Shown here: positions 17,683 to 26,654 of the stretch, piece by piece
How positions within the stretch are numbered: the first letter of the stretch is position 1
Layout: the number at the start of each line of letters is the position of its first letter
DNA from: Haloarcula limicola
GTDB taxonomy: Archaea > Halobacteriota > Halobacteria > Halobacteriales > Haloarculaceae
Length of the DNA: 64,000 nt
Assembly: GCF_010119205.1 (NCBI RefSeq)
Contig: NZ_WRXM01000003.1
Span: forward strand, 1 to 64,000
Direction of reading: 5' to 3'
Program-made: the position numbers and the translations under genes
The notes under the pieces: generated by a model
Seen by the model: only the letters and a program-made list of their open reading frames with translations
Told to the model about the DNA's origin: nothing
The model's database searches: none

Positions 17683-18693
17683 ATGGCCTGCACTATCACG
17701 GACGAGTACGAGCGGCGGGGTCTCGACGCCGTCTTTCTGGAGAACGATCGCCTCCGCGTCGAACTGCTACCGGGGAAAGGCGGCGACATCACGGAGATAC
17801 GCGACAAGCGCACGGACGCGAACGTGCTGTTCGAAGCGCCCCACGAGTGGCGCGCGCCGGCGACCGGCACTGTCGGCGCGCCGGACGGCGCGTACGCCTT
17901 CCTCGACCACTACCCCGGCGGGTGGCAGAGCGTCCTGCCGGGCGCGGGCGGCCCGTCGTCGGCCCGCGGCGCGCCGCTCGCGCTCCACGGCGAGTCGAGT
18001 CTCGTCCCCTTCGAGACGCGGATTCTCGATTCGGGACCGGAGCGCGTCGCGGTCGAGCTCACGGCGTCGCTCACTCGCTACCCCTTCGACCTCGAACGCG
18101 AGATCTCGCTCGCCGCGGGCGAGTCGGCCATCGAAGTGACCGAACGGGTCACCAATACGGGGCGGGTCTCGGTCGAATATTCGTGGCTCCAGCACGTCGC
18201 GCTGGGGGAACCGCTCGTCGCCCCCGAAGCGTCGCTGTCGGTGCCCTGCGAGACGGTGTACGTCGATCCGGACCAGACGAACGACACCGCTCGGCTCCCG
18301 CCCGGCGAGACGTTCGAGTGGCCGATCTGTGAGACGGACGACGGCCCGGTCGACCTCCGGGAGTTCCCGCCGGCGGACGAGCGAGTCCACGACCTCGTGG
18401 CGCTCGCGGATCTCTCGGAAGGCCGCTACACGCTCTCGAACCCGGAACTCGACCTCGGCGTGACCGCCGAATTTCCCGAATCGCTGTACGAGTTCCTCTG
18501 GTACTGGCGACCGCTCGGCGGGTTCGAAGAGGCTCCCTTCTTCGGGCGGAACTACAACGTCGGGCTGGAGCCCTGCACGTCGATTCCCAACGCCGGACTC
18601 GACGCCGCCGTCGAGAACGGAACGGCGAACGAACTGGAGCCCGGCGAGACCGTCGAATCGACGGTCCGCCTGTCGACGCACCCCGCCAAATGA
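17683..18693 (+). CDS. Aldose 1-epimerase/DUF4432-like galactose-mutarotase-fold protein
   Basis: The 336-residue protein starts MACTITDEYERRGLDAVFLE and has a beta-sandwich pattern of the galactose mutarotase fold: LLPGKGGDITEIRDKRT, FLDHYPGGWQSVLPGAG, LHGESSLVPFE, ITERVTNTG-type strand, and the C-terminal NVGLEPCTSIPNAGLDAAVENG. His and Glu in HGESS and GLEPCTS match the positions of catalytic residues in such epimerases. It probably interconverts anomers of a sugar imported nearby. It lies 43 bp downstream of the F420 oxidoreductase gene and may be co-transcribed. Confidence 0.78.
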   Translation: MACTITDEYERRGLDAVFLENDRLRVELLPGKGGDITEIRDKRTDANVLFEAPHEWRAPATGTVGAPDGAYAFLDHYPGGWQSVLPGAGGPSSARGAPLALHGESSLVPFETRILDSGPERVAVELTASLTRYPFDLEREISLAAGESAIEVTERVTNTGRVSVEYSWLQHVALGEPLVAPEASLSVPCETVYVDPDQTNDTARLPPGETFEWPICETDDGPVDLREFPPADERVHDLVALADLSEGRYTLSNPELDLGVTAEFPESLYEFLWYWRPLGGFEEAPFFGRNYNVGLEPCTSIPNAGLDAAVENGTANELEPGETVESTVRLSTHPAK

Positions 18694-18769
18694 CCGGTCC
18701 CGGTCGGCGGACCCGAGCGGACTTGATTCGGCGGGTGTCTTTATCTACCGCTCCGCCGAACGGTAACGC

Positions 18770-19228
18770 ATGTCAGCGCCGTCGAAGGACACCCACCGGT
18801 ACTTCGAGGAGATCGAAGAAGGAGAGACCTACAGCGTCGAGGACGCCCGGACGATCACCGAGGCGGACATCGTCAACTTCGCCGGGCTCTCGGGCGATTT
18901 CCACCCGTTACACATGAGCGAAACCGCGGCAGACGAGTCCGATTTCGGCGAGCGAATCGCCCACGGCAACCTCGTCTTCTCGGTCGCGGAGGCGCTCGTC
19001 GCCGACATGAACCCGCGGTCGTTCTCCTACGGGTACGACTCGCTCCGGTTCGTCAACCCGGTGCCCATCGGGACGACGCTGTCCGTCCACCGGGAAGTCG
19101 TCGAGACCGAGGAGTACAACGACTCGCTGGGACGCGTCGTCTATCAGTACGAAGTGACCGACGGCGAGGAGACGCTGTTGGTCTGTGAGCACATCACGCT
19201 CGTCGAGCGACGGGACGCCGGGGCGTAG
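18770..19228 (+). CDS. MaoC-family dehydratase (R-specific enoyl-CoA hydratase-like)
   Basis: Single hot-dog domain of 152 residues with the hydratase motif SGDFHPLHMS (catalytic D43 and H48), followed by FGERIAHGNLVFSVAEAL and the C-terminal LVCEHITLVERR. Such enzymes hydrate enoyl-CoA or dehydrate hydroxyacyl-CoA; in Haloarchaea, MaoC-like mesaconyl-CoA hydratases are also known. A TATA-like tctttatct lies about 30 nt upstream. With the acyl-CoA synthetase and CaiB-like genes it indicates acyl-CoA chemistry within a sugar-acid region. Confidence 0.88.
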   Translation: MSAPSKDTHRYFEEIEEGETYSVEDARTITEADIVNFAGLSGDFHPLHMSETAADESDFGERIAHGNLVFSVAEALVADMNPRSFSYGYDSLRFVNPVPIGTTLSVHREVVETEEYNDSLGRVVYQYEVTDGEETLLVCEHITLVERRDAGA

Positions 19229-19269
19229 GTCGGTACGCGTCGACGACGCGTCTGCGTAGTCCGTACTCG

Positions 19270-19614
19270 CTACTCCCCGTCGGGTTCGAACCGCCAGATA
19301 CGGTCCATGAACGGGATCCCCGATTTGGGGTCCGCGTCGGCGTCGACGCCCGACTGCTTGAACTGGCCCGTGTAGCGCTCCCACTCGGCGACTTCCTCGT
19401 CGCCGTCGACGGCGTCGAGATAGGCGTCGAGGTCTTCACACTCTAAGATACAGACGGCGATGTCGTCGCGGACGTACAGTTCGAACTCCTCGACGCCGCC
19501 CCGTTCCATCGCGTCGGTCACCGCCTCGGGCACGTCGTCGTGGGCCTCGACGTAGGCCTCGCGCTGGTCGGGATCGAGTCGCTGGACGTAGACCGCTCGC
19601 TCTGTCTCAGACAT
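19270..19614 (-). CDS. L-rhamnose mutarotase-like protein (RhaM/DUF718)
   Basis: A 114-residue protein with the RhaM ferredoxin-like pattern: VYVQRLDPDQREAYVEAHDDVPEAVTDAM, a central GVEEFELYVRDDIAVCILECED and the C-terminal RIWRFEP. RhaM interconverts alpha and beta L-rhamnose, and related proteins act on other sugars. The start at MSETERAVYV is chosen because it matches the family N-terminus; in-frame residues upstream do not. It is divergent from the second mannonate-dehydratase-like gene, with 106 bp between them holding both promoters. Confidence 0.8.
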   Translation of the reverse strand: MSETERAVYVQRLDPDQREAYVEAHDDVPEAVTDAMERGGVEEFELYVRDDIAVCILECEDLDAYLDAVDGDEEVAEWERYTGQFKQSGVDADADPKSGIPFMDRIWRFEPDGE

Positions 19615-19720
19615 GGCCGAGAGGACTCTCGCGGAGCCAATGAGTGTTACGCCGGCCACTATACGCGCGCCCGCCGAGAAGACCCGTGGGTATTAGTACC
19701 GCGCCGACGCCTACTCGCCT

Positions 19721-20686
19721 ATGGTTTCGCCAGCACTTATCCTCCCCCCGGAGCCCGACGAACGGTGGCAGTTGGCCAAACAGATGGGCGTCGAGAAGAC
19801 GGTCATCCACCCGCTGGAGATCGGCGACGGCCGAACCTACTGGAGCTACGACGACCTGCAGGGACTCGACAACTGGCTCGCGGACGCTGGCCTCGAATTC
19901 TCCGTCCTCGAGGGGTCGGTCCCCATCTCCGATCGGGTTCGCGTCGGTGCGGAGGGACGGGACGAGGACATCGAAATGTTCACGCAGTTCCTGCGCCACT
20001 GCGGGGAGGTCGGGATCCCGGTCGTCGCCTACGACTGGATGGCCGGCGTCCGCTGGGCGCGCACCGCGGCCCACGTCGAGTCCCGCGGCGGCTCCTACGT
20101 CACCGAGTTCGACGTCGAGAAGGCGCGAGGCGGCCCCGAGCCGTTTCCCGACGTGACCCGCGAAGACGTCTGGGAGGCGCTGGAGTATTTCCTGCAGGAG
20201 GTGACGCCGGTCGCCGAGGAGGCGGGCGTGAAACTCGCGCTCCACCCCGACGACCCGCCGCGCGAGTCGCTGCGCGGGACGCCCCGAGTCGTCGGGAGCG
20301 TCGAGGCGTACGACCGCGTGCTCTCGGCCTACGAGAGCGAGCACAACGGGATCACCTTCTGTCAGGGCAACTTCGCCGCGATGGGGGCGGACATCCCCGA
20401 GGCCATCGAGCGCTTCGGCGAGCGGATCAACTTCGTCCACTTCCGGGACGTCGAGGGCGACGCCGACCGCTTCGTCGAGACGTGGCACGACGACGGCCCG
20501 ACGGACATGCTAGCGGCGATGCGCGCCTACGAGGAACACGTCGGCGACGACGTGCCGATGCGGCCCGACCACGTCCCGACGATGGCGGGCGAGGACAACT
20601 CCAACCCCGGCTACCACACGAAGGGGAGACTGTTCGCCATCGGCTACATGCGCGGGCTGCGAGAGCAGGCTCACGCGGACCGATAG
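19721..20686 (+). CDS. Mannonate dehydratase-like protein, second paralogue
   Basis: A 321-residue relative of UxuA and of the protein at 13,944: VPVVAYDWMAGVRWARTAAHVESRGG-type segment, KLALHPDDPPRESLRGTPRV, FCQGNFAAMG, HFRDVEGDADRFVETW, and MRPDHVPTMAGEDN. It is shorter and diverged from the first copy, so the two probably handle different sugar acids or one has lost activity. Convergent with the SMP-30 gene; divergent from the RhaM-like gene. Confidence 0.82.
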   Translation: MVSPALILPPEPDERWQLAKQMGVEKTVIHPLEIGDGRTYWSYDDLQGLDNWLADAGLEFSVLEGSVPISDRVRVGAEGRDEDIEMFTQFLRHCGEVGIPVVAYDWMAGVRWARTAAHVESRGGSYVTEFDVEKARGGPEPFPDVTREDVWEALEYFLQEVTPVAEEAGVKLALHPDDPPRESLRGTPRVVGSVEAYDRVLSAYESEHNGITFCQGNFAAMGADIPEAIERFGERINFVHFRDVEGDADRFVETWHDDGPTDMLAAMRAYEEHVGDDVPMRPDHVPTMAGEDNSNPGYHTKGRLFAIGYMRGLREQAHADR

Positions 20687-20706
20687 GTCAGCTGCCCCAT
20701 CGGGCT

Positions 20707-21600
20707 TCAGACCTCGATGTCCGACCGGAACTCCTCGCGGCCGGTCACGCCGAGATCGAGGCGGTAGAGGCTTCCGGCCCCCTCGCCCTCGGTCTCTCTC
20801 GTCTCCACGCAGGCCGTCGTCACGTAGGCCGTCTCGTAGCCCTCACCGGCGAAGGTGACCGAGGACACCTTTCGCGGGTCGAACTCGACGGTCGTCTCGC
20901 GGGTGCCGTCCGGGGCGAAGCGAATCAGTTTGCCGCCGTCCCAGAACGCCGACCAGACGTGGTCCTCGCTGTCGACGGTCATCCCGTCCGGGAACCCCTC
21001 GATCCCGCTCGCGTCGAGGAACGTCTCGACGTTCGATATCTCGCCGCTGTCCCGGTCGTAGTCGTAGCGGTAGATGTATCCCGGGCAGTCGGGGTCGACC
21101 TCGCCGGTGTCGGTGAAGTAGAACCCCGAGCGGTCGCCGGTGAAGCCCATCCCGTTCGGGAGGACGCACTCCCGGACGAGCTCGAACGTCCCGTCGGTGT
21201 CCAGCCTGTAGAGTCGGCCGGGCACGTCGCGTTCCGTGTCGGGCATGACGCCGGCGAAGACGCGGCCCTCGGGGTCCGCGATGACGTCGTTGAACCGCTC
21301 GTGAAAGCGCTCCGGGTCGCGTTCGACGACGGTATCGACGGTTCCCGACGACTGGTCGAGCCGGCGGACTGCGCCCGCCTCCTGAAACAGCAACAGCGAG
21401 CCGTCGGTCTGGAAGGTGAACCCGCCGATTCGCTCCTCGTCGTCCTCGTAGACGAGGTCGTGGTCGTCGGCCGCCGGGTCGTACCGATAGATGCGCCCCC
21501 GCGGGATGTCGGCCCAGTAGAGCAGTTCCTCGTCGGGGTGCCACAGCGGCCCTTCGCCGGTCTCACACTCGATGTCGACGACGAGTTCCGGTCGCGTCAT
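20707..21600 (-). CDS. SMP-30/gluconolactonase/LRE-family lactonase
   Basis: Six-bladed beta-propeller metalloenzyme family that opens sugar lactones to aldonic acids. The 297-residue protein has the N-terminal metal ligand in ETGEGPLWHPDE (E16), the RFNDVIADPEGRVFAG segment with the ligand Asn, VLPNGMGFTGD, and GFPDGMTVDSEDHVWSAFWDGG with the ligand Asp. It directly precedes, on the same strand, a sugar ABC transporter but reads in line after it, with 73 bp between its start and the ATPase gene stop. It fits an oxidative sugar pathway in which a dehydrogenase makes a lactone. Confidence 0.9.
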   Translation of the reverse strand: MTRPELVVDIECETGEGPLWHPDEELLYWADIPRGRIYRYDPAADDHDLVYEDDEERIGGFTFQTDGSLLLFQEAGAVRRLDQSSGTVDTVVERDPERFHERFNDVIADPEGRVFAGVMPDTERDVPGRLYRLDTDGTFELVRECVLPNGMGFTGDRSGFYFTDTGEVDPDCPGYIYRYDYDRDSGEISNVETFLDASGIEGFPDGMTVDSEDHVWSAFWDGGKLIRFAPDGTRETTVEFDPRKVSSVTFAGEGYETAYVTTACVETRETEGEGAGSLYRLDLGVTGREEFRSDIEV

Positions 21601-21673
21601 ACCAACGGTATCGACCCAGTGGACCGTAAACGTGTCTCCCAGCGAAAACCGAATTCGCCGTTCGGCCCTCGAC

Positions 21674-22504
21674 TCAGTCGTCGTCCAACAGTCCGGACTC
21701 GAGCGTCCCGGTCGTCATCAGTTCGTTCAGCTCTTCGAGGTCCGTCTCGCTCGGTTCGAGCGTGCCGACGAGCGATCCCCGAAACAGCACGCCGATGCGA
21801 TCGGCGTGTTCGAGGACGGACTCGATGTTGTGACTGACGATGATGATGGTGATGCCCTCGTCGGCGAGTTTGTCGATGGTATCTTGGACGAGTCGAGTCG
21901 CGTCGACCGACAGCGCGCTCGTCGGCTCGTCTAAGATGATGACGTCCGGGTCGAACGCCAGCGCGCGGCCGATGGCGACGAGCTGGCGCTGGCCGCCCGA
22001 GAGGAATTCGACTTCCGTCCTGATGTCCAGGTCGCGGCCGAGCTGGTCCATCATTATCTGCTCGGTGCGCTCGTAGGTCTCGTCCCAGTCGATGATCTGT
22101 AACGGCCAGCCGCCCTTCCGCGGGAACTGGCCCATGAAGATGTTCGTCGCGATGTCGAGGTCGTTCATCAGCGCCAGGTCCTGATAGACGGTCTCGATGC
22201 CGTTGTCCCGGGCGTCCGACGGGTTGCCGAAGTGGACCTCGCGGCCGTCCTTGTAGATCTGGCCGCTCGTCGGCTCGTGGACGCCGCTGAGGACGTTCAT
22301 CAGCGTCGACTTCCCCGCCCCGTTGTCGCCGACGAGCGCGTAGATCTCGCCCGGTTCGACCTCGAGCGAGACGTCTTCGAGGGCGACGATGCGGCCGAAC
22401 TGCTTCGTGACGTTTTCGACGCGGATCTTCGGCTCCGTTGTCCGTTCGCCGTCGGCCTCTGGAGCCGACTCCTCCTCGCTCGCTGGGCTGTCCTCGACGC
22501 TCAT
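21674..22504 (-). CDS. Sugar ABC transporter ATP-binding protein (CUT2 type, single domain)
   Basis: Energises import by the adjacent permease. The 276-residue protein starts with an acidic tail, then VTKQFGRIVALEDVSLEV, Walker A GDNGAGKST, Q-loop VYQDLAL, signature EFLSGGQRQLVAIGRAL, Walker B DVIILDEPTSALS and switch His in IIIVSHNIE. The motifs are those of RbsA/XylG-type proteins, but there is one nucleotide-binding domain instead of the usual two, so it probably works as a homodimer. The ATG at 22504 overlaps the permease stop by 4 bp, showing translational coupling. Confidence 0.93.
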   Translation of the reverse strand: MSVEDSPASEEESAPEADGERTTEPKIRVENVTKQFGRIVALEDVSLEVEPGEIYALVGDNGAGKSTLMNVLSGVHEPTSGQIYKDGREVHFGNPSDARDNGIETVYQDLALMNDLDIATNIFMGQFPRKGGWPLQIIDWDETYERTEQIMMDQLGRDLDIRTEVEFLSGGQRQLVAIGRALAFDPDVIILDEPTSALSVDATRLVQDTIDKLADEGITIIIVSHNIESVLEHADRIGVLFRGSLVGTLEPSETDLEELNELMTTGTLESGLLDDD

Positions 22505-23508
22505 ACCGCACCACTCGCGAGGATGCGAGAGCGGATCTTGCTCTGCGTGCTGTACAACAGGATGGCGACGAGCAGGACGATGCCGTTTATCATCTGTATC
22601 TGAGTGGCCCCGACGACGGGGCTGTTGTTCAGCGCGGACTGGACGAGCTGGATGAGGATGACCCCGCCCAGCGCGCCGGTGATCTTCCCGCGGCCGCCGA
22701 ACAGGCTGATGCCGCCGATGACGGCCCCGGCGAACGCCTGGAACACCAGCCCCTCGCCGATGAGCGGCGGGACGACGCCGACGAAGCCGGTCAGCATCAG
22801 CCCGGCGATGGCCGACAGCAGACCGCTGATGGTGTAGATGACGATGATGAGCCGCTCGGTGTCGATGCCCACTTCGCGGGCCGAGACCTCGGAGCTCCCG
22901 AGCGCGTACACCGACTGCCCGAACGAGGTGTACCGAAGCACGAGCCCGAAGACGAGGAACGCCGCCAGCATGATGCCGATGGCGAGGTCGGGCGTGCCGC
23001 CGACCTGGACGTACAACCGCGGGAGCCCGGTCACGGGTTGGGTCTGCATGGCCGTCTTCGCGCCCTCGAAGATGATGAGGAACGCGAGCGTCTGGAGGAA
23101 CGGATTCAGCCCGACCTTCGCTATCATCACGCCGTTGGCTAATCCGATGACCGCGCCGGTGATCAGGATGACACCGAACCCGACCCACGGGCTGGTCGTG
23201 ACGGCCCAGCAACTCGGACACGTCCCAAGCAACATCCCGGTGAACATCGCCGAGAAGCCGGCGATGGAGCCGATCGAGAGGTCGAAGTGCCCAGAGAGGA
23301 GACAGAGGCTTTCGGCGAGGACCAACAAGCCGATCGGAACTGCGCCCCACAGTATCAACTGCATGGACCGGAAAGTCTGGGGAACCGTCAGCAAGATACC
23401 GAGGATGACGACGCCCAGAATCGGCCAGATCATGTTGTCGAGCAGCGTCAGCGCTACGTCGTCTCTATCACCGAACGTCCTGCCGATGAAACCTTGTTCA
23501 GTAGACAT
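22501..23508 (-). CDS. Sugar ABC transporter permease (RbsC/XylH type)
   Basis: Membrane channel of a CUT2 importer, 335 residues with about eight to ten hydrophobic helices. Family landmarks are LCLLSGHFDLSIGSIAGFSAM, GLANGVMIAKVGLNPFLQTLA, and FQAFAGAVIGGISLFGGRGKITGALGG with the conserved EAA-like turn. It is encoded between the binding protein (24 bp upstream) and the ATPase (4-bp overlap), giving the order binding protein-permease-ATPase. Confidence 0.93.
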   Translation of the reverse strand: MSTEQGFIGRTFGDRDDVALTLLDNMIWPILGVVILGILLTVPQTFRSMQLILWGAVPIGLLVLAESLCLLSGHFDLSIGSIAGFSAMFTGMLLGTCPSCWAVTTSPWVGFGVILITGAVIGLANGVMIAKVGLNPFLQTLAFLIIFEGAKTAMQTQPVTGLPRLYVQVGGTPDLAIGIMLAAFLVFGLVLRYTSFGQSVYALGSSEVSAREVGIDTERLIIVIYTISGLLSAIAGLMLTGFVGVVPPLIGEGLVFQAFAGAVIGGISLFGGRGKITGALGGVILIQLVQSALNNSPVVGATQIQMINGIVLLVAILLYSTQSKIRSRILASGAV

Positions 23509-23532
23509 TTTTTGAGAGGAGAGCCGAGGTCG

Positions 23533-24750
23533 TCAGCCCCAGATGTTACCCCAGAGGTACGGCTCGTCGTAGTTCTCTTGGGTGATCACGACGCTGTTCG
23601 TCCTGAACCACGGGTGGCCGTTCTGCTCGCGCATGATGCCCGGCTCCCAGATGGGTTCGGACCACATGTTGACGCCCTTGTGCTGTCCGGGCTCCACGCT
23701 GAACTGATCGGACGTGACTTCGCTCTCCACTTCGGGGATGACGCTCGGGTCGTTGCCCGCCTCGACGTACATCTTCATGTACTTCAGCGCGATGGGGTTG
23801 TAGAAGTAGTTGGGCTGGTCGACGGCGGCGTCGATCGTTCCGTCCCCGACGAGCGGGTTGACTTCGGGGCTTCCGTCCATCTGTGTGAGACAGATGTGGC
23901 CCTCTTCGCCGGTCGGAACCAACATATCGAGATTGCGGAGCGCCTGCACGACGCCGAGTCCCATCGAGAGGTTCCCCGAGTAGATGCCGTCGACGCGCCC
24001 GTTGGAGTTGATCCACTCTTGGACGGTCCGCTGGGCGACGTCACGAGCGTACTCGCCGTTGAGGGTCGTGACCACTTCGGCCCGGTCGTTCTCTGCCATC
24101 ACGTCGAGGAACCCCTGCGAGCGCTGGTTCGCCGACTGGTTCCCCTGGACGCCCCGCACGTTCAGCACGCGCCACGTGTCTTTATCGGGGTACTGCGATT
24201 CGAGGGCCTTGATCATCTGTTCGGCCGAACTGGCCCCGCCGTCGTAGTTGCTGAAGCCGACGTAGAGCGGGATCTCCGAACTGGACGTGTCGGCGTTCGT
24301 CGCGAACACCGGCGTCCCGCCCTGAATCGCCTGGTTGATGGCCCCCTCGGCAGCGCCGGTCTGCCAGACGCCGACGAGGATGCCGTCGTAGTCGCCGTTG
24401 GCGAACTCGCGGATGTCCTGCACCTGCTTCTGAGCGCTCTGTTGGTTCGGGCGAACGTCCAGTTGGATACCCTGGTCTTCGGCGTAGAAGCGCGCGGCCT
24501 CGATGTACGCCGTGATCCAGGCCCCGCCGCGGACGTACGCGCTCATGCCGACCTTCTGCAGGGAACCGCTGCCGCCGCCCCCGCTACTCGTGCCGGTGGT
24601 TCCGCCGTCACCGCCGGTCCCGGTGCCGCCGTCGCCGCCCGTACCACCGTCGCCGCCGTCACCGCCGTCCCCGCCACAGCCGGCGAGCGAAACTGTCGTG
24701 ATCGTCGCCCCGGTCGCCTTTAAAAATTTACGTCTGGTATTGTCAGGCAT
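23533..24750 (-). CDS. Sugar ABC transporter solute-binding lipoprotein (RbsB-like)
   Basis: Extracellular receptor of the CUT2 importer. The chosen start gives 405 residues: twin-arginine signal TRRKFLKATG, lipobox SLAGC with Cys at 25, a Gly/Asp/Thr linker to about 62, then a periplasmic-binding-protein type 1 domain (QKVGMSAYVRGGAWITAYIEAARFYAE-type start, DGILVGVWQTGAAEGAINQA, GNLSMGLGVVQALRN). The first 16 residues nearly repeat those of the binding protein at 118-1542. An in-frame start at 24780 is possible but would precede the signal. Ligand unknown, probably a pentose, hexose or deoxyhexose. Confidence 0.92.
   Translation of the reverse strand: MPDNTRRKFLKATGATITTVSLAGCGGDGGDGGDGGTGGDGGTGTGGDGGTTGTSSGGGGSGSLQKVGMSAYVRGGAWITAYIEAARFYAEDQGIQLDVRPNQQSAQKQVQDIREFANGDYDGILVGVWQTGAAEGAINQAIQGGTPVFATNADTSSSEIPLYVGFSNYDGGASSAEQMIKALESQYPDKDTWRVLNVRGVQGNQSANQRSQGFLDVMAENDRAEVVTTLNGEYARDVAQRTVQEWINSNGRVDGIYSGNLSMGLGVVQALRNLDMLVPTGEEGHICLTQMDGSPEVNPLVGDGTIDAAVDQPNYFYNPIALKYMKMYVEAGNDPSVIPEVESEVTSDQFSVEPGQHKGVNMWSEPIWEPGIMREQNGHPWFRTNSVVITQENYDEPYLWGNIWG
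24565..24675. repeat. GGD/GGT-repeat linker coding region
   Basis: Low-complexity, GC-rich tract of near-perfect ccgccgtc-type triplet repeats that encodes the Gly/Asp/Thr linker between the lipid-bearing Cys and the binding domain. A similar tract occurs in the binding protein at 29,842-30,927. Such tracts can change length by slippage. Confidence 0.8.
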
Positions 24751-24962
24751 ACCTACTCGTAGTAGCGAACGTTCGTACATAAATGTTGTTGAACGTCAGA
24801 CGCCCCGTTGACCTATCGAGTCCGGCGGATCGACCCGGCGGTCGCGCTTCGCGAACTCGGCTTAATGTCGGGAGGTTTTCAATAATACGATCGCCGGCGA
24901 TCGGCGTTATCCCGGCGCTTCTGCCGGTAGCTTCTTGCCGGCGGGACGCCCATCGCTGAGAT

Positions 24963-25634
24963 ATGAGGCTCTATCTCGATACGGCGGACCTCGGACAGAT
25001 CCGCGAGCTGTCTCGGCTCGGCGTCCTCGACGGCGTCACGACGAATCCGGCCATCGTCGCCGACGCGGAGAAGTCGTATCGAAACGCGGTCGAAGACGTC
25101 GCCGAGATAGTGGACGGCCCGGTGTTCGCACAGGTCATCGCCGCCGCGGCCGACGAGATGGTCCGCGAAGCGCGGCGCTATCAGGAGTGGGCCGCCGACG
25201 TGGTGGCGAAGATCCCCGCCACCCGCGAGGGGTTCGAGGCACTCTCCCGCCTCCGCACCGAGGGGATCCCGGCGGGCGCGACGGTCGTCTTCTCGATCGA
25301 GCAGGCGGTGCTGGCGGCGAAGAACGACGCCACGTTCGTCGCGCCCTACGTCGGCCGCCTCGACGACGCCGGCGAGGACGGGGTCGGGACCGTCCGGCGG
25401 ATGCAGGAGATATACGACACCTACGGGTTCGAGACGGAGCTGCTGGCGGCGAGCATCCGAAACACGACGCAGGCCGTCGCGCTGTACGAAGCCGGCGTCG
25501 ACGCGGTGACGATGTCGCCGGATGTCCTCGAAGCGCACGTTCCCCATCCGAAGACCGACGAGGGCGTCGCCGGGTTCGAGGCGGCGTGGGGCGACCGCGG
25601 CAGCCCACTCGACGAACGGGGCGACAGCAGCTAA
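24963..25634 (+). CDS. Transaldolase/fructose-6-phosphate aldolase-like protein (TalC/FSA type)
   Basis: A 223-residue TIM-barrel Schiff-base enzyme of the small transaldolase family: MRLYLDTADLGQIRELSRLGVLDGVTTNP at the N-terminus, Schiff-base lysine in DVVAKIPATREG, the phosphate-site segment AASIRNTTQAVALYEAGVDAVTMSPDVL. The length matches FSA/TalC (about 215-220). It may cleave a ketose phosphate made by the PfkB kinase encoded 25 bp downstream on the same strand. Whether it is a transaldolase or a simple aldolase cannot be settled by eye. Confidence 0.87.
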   Translation: MRLYLDTADLGQIRELSRLGVLDGVTTNPAIVADAEKSYRNAVEDVAEIVDGPVFAQVIAAAADEMVREARRYQEWAADVVAKIPATREGFEALSRLRTEGIPAGATVVFSIEQAVLAAKNDATFVAPYVGRLDDAGEDGVGTVRRMQEIYDTYGFETELLAASIRNTTQAVALYEAGVDAVTMSPDVLEAHVPHPKTDEGVAGFEAAWGDRGSPLDERGDSS

Positions 25635-25659
25635 GTACCGGGCCGGTGAACGACTCGCC

Positions 25660-26631
25660 ATGACCGACGACCCAACCGTGCTGGTCGCAGGCGACACGCT
25701 GGTCGACTTCGTCCCCGAGCGAGCGGGACCGCCCGGAGCGGCCGGCGGCTACGCGCCGAAGTTCGGCGGCTCGGGCGCGAACGTCGCGCTCGCCCTCGAC
25801 CGCATCGGCGTTCCGCCGCTGTTCTGGACGCGCCTCGCCGCCGACGACTTCGGCGCGTTCCTGCGCTCACACCTGGATGACTCTGCGATTCCCGACGACC
25901 TGCTCGTGACCGACGCGGACGCGCGGACGACGCTCGCCGTCGTCACGCACGACGAGGGCGGCGACCGCTCCTTCTCGTTCTACCGCGAGGACGGCGCGGA
26001 CACGCGCTTCGAACCGGGGAGCGTCAGCGATACGACGCTCGGCTCGGTGTCGTGGGTCCACACGACCGGCGTGACGATGAGCGTCGAACCGAGTCGGACG
26101 GCCACGCTCGAACTCCAGTCCCGCGCCGGCGACCGCGCGACGGTGTCGCTGGACCCGAACTGGCGACCGGAGATGTGGGAGAGTCACTACGAGTTCGGGG
26201 CCGTCGTCCGCGGCGCGCTGGATACCGTCGATGTGGTCAAGGCGACGCCGGAGGACCTCGAAGCCGCGGGCTTCGAGACGGACGACCCCGAGACGCTCGC
26301 GCGGGCCGTCGCCGACTACGGCCCGCACACGGTCGTGCTGACGCTCGGCGGCGAGGGCGCGCTGTGTTACGGTACCGAGGAGAGCCCCGTTTCGGGATGG
26401 GGGCGACACGGGGGATACGACGTGGACGTCGTCGATACGACGGGCGCGGGCGACGCCTTCCTCGCGGGGTTTATCGCCGCGCTGACCCACGGCGTGACCG
26501 ACGCCGAGTCCGCGCTCGCGCTCGCGAACGCCGCGGGTGCCGTCGCCACGACCCAAGCAGGTGCGGTGTCGGCGCTGACCGGTTTCGACCGGATCCGGCG
26601 GTTCCACGACGAGATTCCCTGGGTCGAATAG
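25660..26631 (+). CDS. PfkB-family carbohydrate kinase (fructokinase/KDG kinase-like)
   Basis: Ribokinase-fold sugar kinase of 323 residues. Family landmarks: GDTLVDFVPE at the N-terminus, substrate-binding KFGGSGANVALALDRIG, DPNWRPEMW, and the ATP/anion-hole signature DTTGAGDAFLAGF with the catalytic Asp. The N-terminal GD-LVDFVP resembles fructokinases, while 2-keto-3-deoxygluconate kinases of haloarchaea belong to the same family, so both are possible. It lies 25 bp after the transaldolase-like gene and 72 bp before iclR. Confidence 0.9.
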   Translation: MTDDPTVLVAGDTLVDFVPERAGPPGAAGGYAPKFGGSGANVALALDRIGVPPLFWTRLAADDFGAFLRSHLDDSAIPDDLLVTDADARTTLAVVTHDEGGDRSFSFYREDGADTRFEPGSVSDTTLGSVSWVHTTGVTMSVEPSRTATLELQSRAGDRATVSLDPNWRPEMWESHYEFGAVVRGALDTVDVVKATPEDLEAAGFETDDPETLARAVADYGPHTVVLTLGGEGALCYGTEESPVSGWGRHGGYDVDVVDTTGAGDAFLAGFIAALTHGVTDAESALALANAAGAVATTQAGAVSALTGFDRIRRFHDEIPWVE

Positions 26632-26654
26632 CCGTCTGGCCGAGGCGGACGACC

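Noticed and set aside
22505-23350. An open frame that would add about 280 residues before the CUT2 ATPase
   Set aside because: It lies on the same strand in a different frame from the permease gene, is Arg/His-rich and unlike any ABC domain. The ATG at 22504 gives a normal ATPase N-terminus.
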